Assembly (NCBI RefSeq): GCF_003991425.1
Contig: NZ_CP034346.1
Coordinates: 3,881,501 to 3,945,500 of the forward strand
Length of the DNA stretch: 64,000 bases
Direction: 5' to 3'
Source: Paenibacillus lutimineralis
GTDB taxonomy: Bacteria; Bacillota; Bacilli; Paenibacillales; Paenibacillaceae
The stretch's first letter is position 1, and every line of letters starts with the position of its first letter. A program made the position numbers and the translations under genes. The notes below the pieces were generated by a model, which had not been told where the DNA came from, did not search any database, and was given only the letters and a program-made list of their open reading frames with translations. Positions 26,760 to 34,622 of the stretch are shown in pieces.

Positions 26760-27416
26760 ATGAAACAACAACGATTTGGCCACTGGTCTGAAATAATGTA
26801 TCTAAAGGAAATTGTCACCAACCCAATGATTACAGTAGGGGATTACTCATACTATTCTGGTTATTACGATAATCATGATTTTGAAGATGGCTGTGTAAGA
26901 TACCTATGGGGGGATGAAAAATCAAGAGCGTTATTTAATCCCATCCAAGACTATGGTTGGCAGATAGATAAGTTGATTATTGGAAATTACGTATGCATAG
27001 CAAGTGGTGTAATTATTTTGATGGGTGGAAATCACAATCATCATCCTGAATGGATTACCGTGTATCCATTTGTGGAGCACATTGAAACTTCTTACAAACC
27101 TAAAGGGGATACAATCATCGAAAGCGATGCCTGGATTGGTATGAATGCAATGATTATGCCCGGTGTGACAATAGGTGAAGGTGCCATTGTTGCTGCAGGA
27201 TCGGTTGTTACAAAAGATGTCCCACCATATACAATAGTAGGCGGTAACCCTGCTAAAGAGATAAAGAAGCGCTTTACAGACAAAGAAATCGAAAAGTTAA
27301 AAGAAATGCGTTGGTTCGATTGGGAACGTGAGAAAATTGAACGAGCCAGTCATATCTTGTCAAGTTCTTCTATTAATCAATTGTATGACTTTTATCAAAG
27401 GGAAATAAAAATTTAA
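26760..27416 (+). CDS. Type B chloramphenicol acetyltransferase (CatB/XAT family)
   Basis: A 218-residue left-handed-beta-helix acetyltransferase of the xenobiotic acetyltransferase family, which transfers acetyl from acetyl-CoA to chloramphenicol or related drugs. Hallmarks: [18 protein letters not shown] near 25, the catalytic-His region [10 protein letters not shown] near 90, hexapeptide repeats ([20 protein letters not shown]), and [19 protein letters not shown] near 165. The preceding leader ORF and hairpin suggest drug-induced translation. It is AT-richer than the core genes and sits in an accessory stretch, so transfer is likely. Confidence 0.9.
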   Translation: MKQQRFGHWSEIMYLKEIVTNPMITVGDYSYYSGYYDNHDFEDGCVRYLWGDEKSRALFNPIQDYGWQIDKLIIGNYVCIASGVIILMGGNHNHHPEWITVYPFVEHIETSYKPKGDTIIESDAWIGMNAMIMPGVTIGEGAIVAAGSVVTKDVPPYTIVGGNPAKEIKKRFTDKEIEKLKEMRWFDWEREKIERASHILSSSSINQLYDFYQREIKI

Positions 27417-27427
27417 CGTTTAATTCC

Positions 27428-27465
27428 AGCCCCTTCTTAATTAGCTATTAAAAAGAGGCTGTTTT
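27428..27465 (+). terminator. Weak terminator after cat
   Basis: AGCC ... GGCT hairpin with mismatches followed by GTTTT. Confidence 0.45.
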
Positions 27466-27505
27466 CTATAGAAAGACATATTTTATACAAATATTGCACT
27501 TGTTC

Positions 27506-27561
27506 AACCAGATTAATCTGGTCGAACAAGTGCTCTGTATATTGCTGCAGTCTTATATCCA
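27506..27561 (-). pseudogene. Short fragment of the 34035-34490 gene
   Basis: About 55 bases match the last codons of the gene at 34035-34490, including the perfect palindrome CCAGATTAATCTGG and GTATATTGCTGCAGTCTTAT. No open frame. Third member of the set with 25572 and the intact gene. Confidence 0.65.
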
Positions 27562-27703
27562 GCTGTTTTACATCTAGTTAACTCTACATCAAAAAATAGC
27601 ACTCTACAAGTCATTTTCAGGTAAAATGCGGGTGCTAAATTAACCGCTTGGGCGATGCTCCTGAGCGGTATTTTTTGCTGTACTTATGCCGAGCATATAC
27701 AAC

Positions 27704-27735
27704 AATCCCACCTACCAATTAAGGCAAGTGGGATT
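27704..27735. terminator. Bidirectional terminator (copy of 25674)
   Basis: AATCCCACCTACC ... GGCAAGTGGGATT with T-run on the plus side; it also lies just beyond the stop of the minus-strand YolD gene. Confidence 0.7.
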
Positions 27736-27741
27736 TCTTTT

Positions 27742-28071
27742 TTACTCCGCAGACAGAATATCAGACATCCAAATCCATTGCCAATCGTTCTGAGCGGTCG
27801 AAAGCTTAATCTCCCGACGATACGTCTGGATTGCTGTTACGATGCCGCTGATCTCGACATTATCGTACTCGTCAAATAATCGCAAAGTGATTCTCCTGTG
27901 CTCGTGGAATGACACAGATAATACTTGCTGAATCTGTTCCAATTCCTGACCGTCCAAGATCGGCCTAGTCTTCCTTGTTGCCTCTCGACTTTGACGCTTC
28001 ATAGCTTCCTTATGTTCGGGCAAGATAAAGCTTCGCTCCCATATGCCCCCATCTTCAAGTAACCCTGCCAT
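27742..28071 (-). CDS. YolD-like family protein
   Basis: A 109-residue protein of the YolD type: an N-terminal WERSFILPEHKEAMKRQS helix, the RPILDGQELEQIQQVL segment, then a small beta domain ending WIWMSDILSA. YolD proteins are usually encoded beside UvrX/UmuC-type polymerases and are SOS-linked; no polymerase is here. The start at 28071 follows AAAGGGG. It lies 13 bases after the winged-helix gene, in one operon behind a LexA-type box. Confidence 0.8.
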   Translation of the reverse strand: MAGLLEDGGIWERSFILPEHKEAMKRQSREATRKTRPILDGQELEQIQQVLSVSFHEHRRITLRLFDEYDNVEISGIVTAIQTYRREIKLSTAQNDWQWIWMSDILSAE

Positions 28072-28084
28072 ACATACCGCCCCT

Positions 28085-28366
28085 TTAATATTTAGTCCAA
28101 TAATCAATGTTGCTTGATATCGTCGGCTTAGGTGTAGGCAAAGATGTATCCCGTTCCCAGCCTTCCAGGATCACAATGGTATCAAGTCGAGGGTTATCCG
28201 GCCAGAAAATATACCTCTCCTGTACTAACACATCCAGAGCGGACTTAATATCCTGGTACTGTCGGCCAGTCGTGCGTTCTAACTCAGGCTTCATCGGCAT
28301 TCGGTGCCGCTGCGTTGAGAAGTTGAACAGAATTCGAAGAACTTTACGTTCCAAATCACTTAACAT
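28085..28366 (-). CDS. Small winged-helix-like protein upstream of yolD
   Basis: A 93-residue protein with a probable winged helix-turn-helix (LERKVLRILFNFSTQRHRMP, then IKSALDVLVQERYIFW). Function unknown; possibly a DNA-binding partner. The start at 28366 follows GGGGTGAG. First gene of the SOS-boxed operon. Confidence 0.7.
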   Translation of the reverse strand: MLSDLERKVLRILFNFSTQRHRMPMKPELERTTGRQYQDIKSALDVLVQERYIFWPDNPRLDTIVILEGWERDTSLPTPKPTISSNIDYWTKY

Positions 28367-28383
28367 TACTCTCACCCCATATA

Positions 28384-28428
28384 GGAACATATGTTTGTAT
28401 TATATGCCTGATGGCAGAATTTGATCAA
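28384..28428 (-). promoter_or_regulatory. LexA (SOS) box and promoter of the yolD operon
   Basis: GGAACATATGTTTG (28384-28397) matches 13 of 14 positions of the Bacillus LexA box CGAACRNRYGTTYG. It lies directly downstream of a minus-strand promoter: TTGATC (28423-28428), 18 bases, TATAAT (28399-28404). Confidence 0.75.
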
Positions 28429-28575
28429 TATGAAAAAAAGACCACTCCACTGAGTGAATCTTTACAGATTTATGTCTCACAACATTAAATCACATATATA
28501 GACATTATTGTTTAGACAATCCATGGGTTTATTTGTATTATTCTTTATGCAGATAAATTATAAGGAGATGCTGTT

Positions 28576-29769
28576 TTGAATAAAAAACTAATAGTTTCTA
28601 TGTTGATTACATTATTATTTGTGACTTTACTAAGCTCTACTCATACTTTCGCAAGCTATGAAGTTGAATGGACAAAGAAAAGTGATTTACCACAAGCTAG
28701 GGCAGGTTCTGCTATCGTCGAATATAAAAATAATATATATGTTTTTGGTGGAACTTCAGACGGTTTGGGTGCTGCTCCTGGTAATAAAACCAACACGACA
28801 TTTGTGTATGACCCAATTCATGACACTTGGTCTGAAAAAAGCTCAATGCCGACTATTCGATCAGCTGCATCGGCTACTGTTCTCAATAACAAAATATATG
28901 TTATTGGGGGATATCAAGGTCCAAACGCAAATAAGAAACTAAATACTGTGGAAATATATGATCCATTAACAGACACGTGGATAAGCGGAAAACCATTGCC
29001 TGTTGAAAGATCCTGGCCAGGTGTAACTGTAATTGAGGGAAAAATTTATATTTTTGGTGGTGGGACTCCTTCTGATCTTCCATCGAATACAGTATACAGT
29101 TATGACCCTCTAAATGATGAATGGTCTACTATGTCCCCACTTCCCATTAACATGTATAATGCTTCAGTGATTAAAGCGAATGATAGAGTATACCTTATGG
29201 ACAACACAGGATATTTACTTGAGTATAATCAAGAAATAGATTCATATTCACAAAAAGCAAAGGCTCCCGAAAAAATAGGAGGATCATTTAGTTTTATTGA
29301 ATATAAAGGTAAATTATTAACTCTAGGTAACCAAAATAATACTATAGTATATTCATACGACCCTAACTCTGATAATTGGGACAAAGCTTTTGATCTTTCG
29401 TTCTTAAGATATCAAAATGGAGCTGTGACAGTGAATGGGAACATTTACGTTATTGGAGGGTGGAATAAGGTAAATATATTAAACACAGTAGAAATGCTCT
29501 CGTTTAAAGATACACAACCTGAACCACCTGGTAATCGCGCAATTCTCACAATAATCATGACAACTGGTTTAGAAAAAGAATTCGACCTCTCGATGGAAGA
29601 AGTGAACGCCTTTATTGATTGGTACGATGTTAAAGAAAATGGCGTAGGACCTGCAAGATACGGTATAGACAAGCATAATAATAACAAAGGACCATTTAGC
29701 AAAAGAGTTGACTATGTAATATTCAAGAACATACTGTCCTTTGAAGTGAATGAGTATACAACGGAATAA
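28576..29769 (+). CDS. Secreted Kelch-repeat protein
   Basis: A 397-residue exported protein. Signal peptide (LIVSMLITLLFVTLLSSTHTFA), then about six Kelch blades of the type NNIYVFGGTSDGLG ... VYDPIHDTWSEKSSMP (residues 35-315), forming a beta-propeller. The C-terminal 75 residues (FDLSMEEVNAFIDWYDVKEN ... FEVNEY) form a small domain seen in other Paenibacillus surface proteins. Binding role inferred. AT-rich codon use suggests recent acquisition. AAGGAGATG precedes the start. Confidence 0.85.
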   Translation: MNKKLIVSMLITLLFVTLLSSTHTFASYEVEWTKKSDLPQARAGSAIVEYKNNIYVFGGTSDGLGAAPGNKTNTTFVYDPIHDTWSEKSSMPTIRSAASATVLNNKIYVIGGYQGPNANKKLNTVEIYDPLTDTWISGKPLPVERSWPGVTVIEGKIYIFGGGTPSDLPSNTVYSYDPLNDEWSTMSPLPINMYNASVIKANDRVYLMDNTGYLLEYNQEIDSYSQKAKAPEKIGGSFSFIEYKGKLLTLGNQNNTIVYSYDPNSDNWDKAFDLSFLRYQNGAVTVNGNIYVIGGWNKVNILNTVEMLSFKDTQPEPPGNRAILTIIMTTGLEKEFDLSMEEVNAFIDWYDVKENGVGPARYGIDKHNNNKGPFSKRVDYVIFKNILSFEVNEYTTE

Positions 29770-29775
29770 TTAAAT

Positions 29776-29813
29776 GGAAGCCCGCTGATCATATAGGTTA
29801 GTGGGCCTTCTTT
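29776..29813 (+). terminator. Terminator
   Basis: AAGCCCGCT ... AGTGGGCCTT hairpin followed by TCTTTATT. Confidence 0.7.
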
Positions 29814-29868
29814 ATTAAGCGCCCTCAACGATTAAAATAACGAGATAAACTATCGAGGAGTTTTAATT

Positions 29869-30546
29869 ATGTGCGGACGCTTTACTATCACGGCCCCTAT
29901 CGAGGACATAATGATACAGTACTACGTCGATAAAAATACAAATATAAACTATAAACCAATATATAACGCAGCTCCAATGCAGTATGTACCTGCTATTATT
30001 CATGGTAAGGACGGAAATCGGCTTGGAGAGCTTCGCTGGGGACTCGTACCCTCCTGGGCTAAAGACGATAAGATCGGCAGCAAGATGATCAACGCCCGCG
30101 CGGAAACGATCACGGAAAAGCCGTCGTTCAATCGACTTCTAGCATCCCGACGTTGTATTATCCCGGCCGACGGGTTCTACGAATGGAAACAAGACGGGAC
30201 GCGAAAACAGCCGTACCGGATCGTGTTACGCGATGATAATCTTTTTTCTTTCGCTGGGCTATACGATATTTGGGCGGATGCGAACGAAAATAAGCTCGCT
30301 ACGTGTACGATAATTACCACAGAACCAAATACCCTCATGGCCGAAATTCACAACCGTATGCCGGTGATCTTGCATCGGGAAGACGAAACCGAATGGCTCG
30401 ATCGTGGGAATACGGATATATCTCCTTTGTTGAAACTGTTACGCCCGTTCGACGCGAATAGAATGCGTGCGTACCCCGTATCATCCGCAGTTGGCAACGT
30501 AAGGAATAATTCCCCGGAGTTGCTAAATGAAATTTCCAGCCATTAG
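29869..30546 (+). CDS. SOS response-associated peptidase (SRAP/YedK/HMCES family)
   Basis: A 225-residue SRAP protein that covalently traps abasic sites in single-stranded DNA through Cys2 (after removal of Met1: MCGRFTIT). Other hallmarks: LRWGLVPSWAKD near 55, INARAETITEKPSF near 75, RRCIIPADGFYEW near 95, and the MPVILHRED active-site His near 165. All key residues appear intact. GAGGAG precedes the ATG. No LexA box is seen in front of it. Confidence 0.93.
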   Translation: MCGRFTITAPIEDIMIQYYVDKNTNINYKPIYNAAPMQYVPAIIHGKDGNRLGELRWGLVPSWAKDDKIGSKMINARAETITEKPSFNRLLASRRCIIPADGFYEWKQDGTRKQPYRIVLRDDNLFSFAGLYDIWADANENKLATCTIITTEPNTLMAEIHNRMPVILHREDETEWLDRGNTDISPLLKLLRPFDANRMRAYPVSSAVGNVRNNSPELLNEISSH

Positions 30547-30564
30547 ACCAATTTTGCAAATATA

Positions 30565-30600
30565 AAAAAGTCCACCAACCATTTAAGGTCAGTGGGCTTT
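30565..30600. terminator. Bidirectional terminator
   Basis: AAAAAGTCCACCAACC ... GGTCAGTGGGCTTTT stem with two mismatches between convergent genes. Confidence 0.7.
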
Positions 30601-30679
30601 TCTTTCATATTGTATGGCGGCATGGGCATTTGATGTACCCCAACTATTGGAAAGTTGAAGCTGATATTAGATTGATCAA

Positions 30680-30805
30680 TTAAAAAACAAAGGCCATTGA
30701 AATGATTACGAGCAGGATGAACAGAACTAAAATCGCTGCAGTTGATGTAAATAATCCACCGCCACATGATCCTACACCGCCTACACCGCCAAATACTTCA
30801 CCCAT
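30680..30805 (-). CDS. YjcZ-family sporulation peptide
   Basis: A 41-residue ORF: a Gly-rich head (GEVFGGVGGVGSCGGGLF) followed by one hydrophobic helix (ILVLFILLVIISMAFVF). This head-plus-helix design matches YjcZ-type spore peptides. Strong AAGGAGG at eight bases before the ATG supports it. Single membrane segment; function unknown. Confidence 0.8.
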   Translation of the reverse strand: MGEVFGGVGGVGSCGGGLFTSTAAILVLFILLVIISMAFVF

Positions 30806-30908
30806 GTGCTTACCTCCTTGTATTTAGAGTACACACCATCCTATTCAATTTTTGTAACACAGATTGGGCTCCTTACTTATAATAAAGCCTATTTATTAGA
30901 TACTTATA

Positions 30909-31133
30909 CTACAAGTTATACCCTCCACTATCTGGCTTCGTAGGGTTCGAGATAATCCCAAGTGTCACCAGCAGCCCCAGGAACACATCAACGATCGTTA
31001 AGATATTCTGCTTCATCACATCAGTTAAGTCGAACAGTCCTGTCAGATGTCCAATAAGCTGAATAAGGAGCAGTACTTGAGATACAATACTGACCCATAA
31101 TGCGTAATTACGCCATCTCTTCTTATTCATCAT
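30909..31133 (-). CDS. Phage-type holin
   Basis: A 74-residue membrane protein (ALWVSIVSQVLLLIQLIGHL, then NILTIVDVFLGLLVTLGII) ending PTKPDSGGYNL, like phi-LC3-type phage holins. It would form pores that release the endolysin. It lies directly downstream of a broken endolysin gene (overlap 4 bases), so it is probably the intact remainder of a dead prophage lysis module. Confidence 0.82.
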   Translation of the reverse strand: MMNKKRWRNYALWVSIVSQVLLLIQLIGHLTGLFDLTDVMKQNILTIVDVFLGLLVTLGIISNPTKPDSGGYNL

Positions 31134-32017
31134 TGTAGTTCCCCTCCCTTCTCGATTGTCTCAAGCTGCCTTTCAAGCTCAGTGATCCTTATCGTGTTGC
31201 CATCAATAAGTTTTAAAAAGTTATTCCGCAGCCGGTTATTGACGATGGCCGTTTGATCCCTGGTAATCGGAGCTCCTGGCCGTCTGCCGTCAAAGTAACC
31301 GTTTGCCTTACCCTCGGCCCAATCTTTGGCCGCCCATTCATTTACCTGGTTAACATTTCTTTCAATCACTGTCGGCTCCTCCTTCTTCGGTCCGTATTTA
31401 TTCTTCAGATCAGCCTTGGTACCATCGAATTCATTAAGGTCCACCTGTCCATGAATCCAGTTTACCTAACGGGATCCATTCGGTAGGTGTATCCTCCGGC
31501 TTGTCCGTCATTGTACTGCCAGAACTCCCAGCGTCTCCATCCTGATGCATTGGCGTTTGAGTGCTATACCGTGCAATCCAGAGTGGGTACTGGCTCAATC
31601 CGCTGAAGTTACCAATAAATGCTGGATAGGTGTAGAGTATCGGAGTGATGCCAGTTAACCGTTCGATTTCACTTAGAAATGCTTTCGCGACCACAGTGGC
31701 TCCCTCGACGCATAAACTGCCAGATTTCGATTCGTAATCCACCAGCTGACTGGATCTCATCTTAGAACTTCTTGGCTACCGCCTTTGCAGCTTCTGCCAT
31801 CCGTAACAGATTCATCTAAGTAGTGATAGGCACCAATTAGTAGGCTAGACGCCTTGGCACCTCGAACATTTTCAATAAAGCGCCTGTCCACACTATTTTG
31901 GGTCGCCTTGATATAAGTAAATGATATGCCGCTCGCCGCTACTTTAGGCCAGTCGATTGCTCCGTTCCAATGTGAAACGTCGATACCTTGAGCATTGCCT
32001 GATTTACGTCCTTGCAT
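31130..32017 (-). pseudogene. GH25 endolysin (lysozyme), broken
   Basis: Three reading-frame pieces together make one glycoside-hydrolase-25 endolysin. The N-terminal part (31757-32017) has GIDVSHWNGAIDWPKV and YIKATQ; the middle (31434-31760) has VDYESKSG and ILYTYPAFIGNFSGLSQYPL; the third (31130-31444) has VDLNEFDGTKADLKNKYG and a basic tail. Frame breaks lie near 31755-31800, where an in-frame TAA and a deletion are also visible, and near 31440-31470. The start at 32017 follows AGGAGGG. Not functional as one protein. Confidence 0.82.
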
Positions 32018-32276
32018 GTTAAGCCCTCCTTGTATCTTAATCACAGTTAAAATAGCTCCTACGACAATCGTAATGATCGATGCTGCGATAGTACGCCACA
32101 TCCACTTCTGAGCGTCCTCGTTCTTGTCCATTCGGTGGTGAGCTGACCTAGCCGATGATAACGCCTACTGCCGTCTCATTGGCTGCAATTGCCCGGTCCA
32201 GCCTCTCATCCATGCCGTCAACCTTCGTCTCTACTCTTGTGATCCGCTGTAGCATTTCTGCTTGTACAGCATCCAT
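32018..32276 (-). pseudogene. XhlA-like holin-associated protein, broken
   Basis: The first half (32148-32276) reads MDAVQAEMLQRITRVETKVD and stops at TAG. The second half, in another frame (from about 32145), reads SAHHRMDKNEDAQKWMWRTI and the membrane helix IITIVVGAILTVIKI. Together they match the coiled-coil-plus-helix design of hemolysin XhlA. The second half now reads straight into the endolysin frame without a stop. Confidence 0.75.
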
Positions 32277-32345
32277 TCGCGTACCTTCTCTCAACTAAAA
32301 TAGCCATCTGGCATAAATAAATCACTTTCCTACAATAGGCGTTCC

Positions 32346-32582
32346 TTAGACTGCTGCTCTATTGACAACTTCCGCTACTTCGTTATCAGCATCCTCACTA
32401 CCTTCATTTGGTGAATTCTGACGTGCTTGGGCTGCAATAGCTTCCCCAATACGTAAATCAAGCTCACGTAAGATTTTTCTGAATGGATGATTTTTTAGTA
32501 CGGCATTAATTACGTGAACAATTTCATCCACTGGTTTCTCAAGATCGAGATGTATACCAAGCATTGGTTTAATTTTAGCCAA
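32346..32582 (-). CDS. Hypothetical protein, 78 residues
   Basis: A small protein (LAKIKPMLGIHLDLEKPVDE, ILRELDLRIGEAIAAQARQN) with an acidic tail. A TTG start at 32582 is chosen because GGAGG lies eight bases upstream. Likely prophage-derived by position; family not recognised. Confidence 0.55.
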   Translation of the reverse strand: MAKIKPMLGIHLDLEKPVDEIVHVINAVLKNHPFRKILRELDLRIGEAIAAQARQNSPNEGSEDADNEVAEVVNRAAV

Positions 32583-32614
32583 TCTGTTCGCCTCCAGTCT
32601 TTTTGAACGCAAAA

Positions 32615-32645
32615 AGAGAACACTCCCCAAAAGAGAATGTTCTCT
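32615..32645 (-). terminator. Terminator
   Basis: AGAGAACA / TGTTCTCT stem with AAAAA on the plus strand, i.e. a T-run for the minus-strand gene at 32680. Confidence 0.7.
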
Positions 32646-32679
32646 AGTTATATTGTAGATTGTATTTGATGCTAAGTTA

Positions 32680-32964
32680 CTACGTTTCTTGAATATCTTT
32701 CAATGTAGAAAAGAAGTTCTGGATAGTTTCGTTGGATGCTTTTACATTCTTCTTTTTCTTGCTGTCTTTATTACTAATGTAGACATCATAGTACGTTTCT
32801 AACAGAAGCAATTTAGTACATTTCGAATCTTGTTCGTCACTTAACCTTGGGTTGTCTAGATATTTATCAAAATAGCTATCAACATACGTTTTGTCTGCTT
32901 CGCTTAATTCATCTAGCGTATTGTATTTTGATGTATAAATTAATATTAATTTTTCAGTCTCCAT
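32680..32964 (-). CDS. Hypothetical protein, 94 residues
   Basis: A charged, AT-rich protein (YNTLDELSEADKTYVDSYFD) with a lysine-rich patch near residue 70. No membrane segment. No family recognised. It has its own terminator but a weak ribosome site. Confidence 0.55.
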   Translation of the reverse strand: METEKLILIYTSKYNTLDELSEADKTYVDSYFDKYLDNPRLSDEQDSKCTKLLLLETYYDVYISNKDSKKKKNVKASNETIQNFFSTLKDIQET

Positions 32965-33161
32965 TTCAAAGTACTGTACTTATACGGCCGCCACTTTGTT
33001 AAGATATTCGGTCGTCTCGATGGCCTTCGGTCTATTATGTCACGCTTAATTTTCGTATTGCTCATTAAATTGTGGTTCTGATTCTAATTCGCCATGGTAA
33101 CTTGAGTCAAATTTTGCTATGTTAGTATGAATAGACTACTAAACTTATAGAGGAGTGCGTT

Positions 33162-33707
33162 ATGAGTAGAACACTTGAGGAATTACAAAAAGAAATCATT
33201 TTTGAAGCAAGAAAAGGGTACCCCATTTTGCTGTCGGGCGTAATTGTCTTTTTAATTTTCACCCTTATGCCCTTAGTTTTACCAATAGAAGCTGTGCGTT
33301 TAATTTGGATATTTGGCTTAGGTGCCATTTTTCCTATTGGAATTCTAATTAGTAAAATTCTTGGTGTTAATTTACTTACTACCGGTAACCCTGTAGGTAC
33401 TTTAGGAGGAATAGTTGCAGCTCCGCAAGCTTTTTACATACCTGTATTTATAATTGTATATATGAACATACCTGAATACCTTCCCTTCACCATCGGTTTA
33501 CTTGCAGGCTCTCATTTTCTTCCTTACATGTGGATTTATAAGAGCAAAGCTTATTTATTTGTTACTTTAGGTACCTGTTTTTCTTCCCTAATCTTAGGTG
33601 GATTCCTTGTTGATCAAGCATTCACTCTTGTACCTTTAGCAATAGCTATTGTGTATGGTATTGGTGCTCTTTTAATTATTAGAGAACTTAAAGCTAGTCT
33701 TGTTTAA
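33162..33707 (+). CDS. Membrane protein, 181 residues
   Basis: An integral membrane protein with a charged cytoplasmic start (MSRTLEELQKEIIFEARKGY) and about six hydrophobic segments. It recalls Bacillus membrane proteins now grouped as DUF7010, with limited confidence. AT-rich. A terminator follows the stop. Confidence 0.7.
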   Translation: MSRTLEELQKEIIFEARKGYPILLSGVIVFLIFTLMPLVLPIEAVRLIWIFGLGAIFPIGILISKILGVNLLTTGNPVGTLGGIVAAPQAFYIPVFIIVYMNIPEYLPFTIGLLAGSHFLPYMWIYKSKAYLFVTLGTCFSSLILGGFLVDQAFTLVPLAIAIVYGIGALLIIRELKASLV

Positions 33708-33730
33708 TCACCTTTTATTAGGTGATTTTT
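33706..33730 (+). terminator. Terminator
   Basis: AATCACC / GGTGATT stem overlapping the stop codon, followed by a long T-run. Confidence 0.8.
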
Positions 33731-33813
33731 TTATATAAAAGAAGAGATTTATACTGCATAGTTTGGGCTTTGAAGTAGCGGAATCATGTCAAATCTTTCG
33801 CCAGCTGCGCGTT

Positions 33814-33905
33814 TCAAACTTCTTTTCGCCAAGGGCTATCAATGTGCCCAAGCTCTTTACCTCCAAGCCTGATTAATTCTTCCTTTAATTGTTTCCAAAG
33901 AGCCG
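33814..33905 (-). pseudogene. Remnant of an unidentified gene
   Basis: On the minus strand about 29 codons read LWKQLKEELIRLGGKELGHI and end WRKEV before a TGA, with a stop just upstream. The composition is protein-like. On the plus strand a separate short frame (about 33905-33993) reads EADLREAEERAERADVSLIP. Both look like debris in the 330-base gap 33708-34034. Confidence 0.35.
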
Positions 33906-34034
33906 CTTAGAGGCAGATCTTAGGGAAGCGGAAGAACGGGCCGAACGAGCGGATGTCTCACTCATTCCCTTGCCGCAACAGTGGTGGCTATAGCTGAACT
34001 GAATGATCGGTGTTACGGGTAATTGCGGGTAATG

Positions 34035-34490
34035 TTACTGTTTCTCCAGATCAATCTGGTTAAACAATTGCACTGTATATTGCTGCAGTCTTATCTCCAT
34101 CATTCTAGCTTCATCGCAAAATGTTCGCAGCTCGGTGATCATCGCCTCTCTACCCTGCTTGTCAAACGCTTCATGAATCCTGAGCTTAAAGTAATCATGT
34201 ACGATGTAATTGCGCTGCTTCCAGATTGCTTTCAGCTTCGCTGACTCTTCGTCCGCAAATGAAAAATGATGCTGAATTTCGTTCACCAATTGGCCGAGCG
34301 AACTGCTTAGCTTCTTGCGAAAGTTCTCGTTAAACTGTTCCGCGCTCTGCATATCTCCCTGCGACACCTTCATCACCATGATCAAATTGGCCAGCTGCTG
34401 CTCCAGTGCCTGTGAATAATATACCGCTAGCCCAAAGTAGGTGAACAACTCCTTGGAATTCTCATCCCCCGGTACAAAATTCTCTTTCAT
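34035..34490 (-). CDS. Hypothetical protein, 151 residues (parent of two fragments)
   Basis: A helical protein (FTYFGLAVYYSQALEQQLAN at the N-terminus; IWKQRNYIVHDYF near 95). The RNxxxH motif RNYIVHDYF recalls HEPN-type or similar helical-bundle proteins, which is only a suggestion. Pieces of its 3' end are repeated at 25572 and 27506. The start at 34490 follows GGGGGAAGG. Confidence 0.7.
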   Translation of the reverse strand: MKENFVPGDENSKELFTYFGLAVYYSQALEQQLANLIMVMKVSQGDMQSAEQFNENFRKKLSSSLGQLVNEIQHHFSFADEESAKLKAIWKQRNYIVHDYFKLRIHEAFDKQGREAMITELRTFCDEARMMEIRLQQYTVQLFNQIDLEKQ

Positions 34491-34622
34491 AGCGACCTTC
34501 CCCCACAATATTTCCTGTTATTGTCTTATTGTATCGCACCTATAACCGCTATACCAGAGCCACTGAAATGGGGGAATGCAAGATCCGCCAATCTGTTCAA
34601 CATTCTACCTGGAGACTTCCAC

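Noticed and set aside
25572..34100. Repeated gene tails as attachment sites of an integrative element
   Set aside because: The copies are only about 85 percent identical with an indel, whereas recent att duplications share an exact core, and no integrase is in the window. Kept only as a duplication finding.
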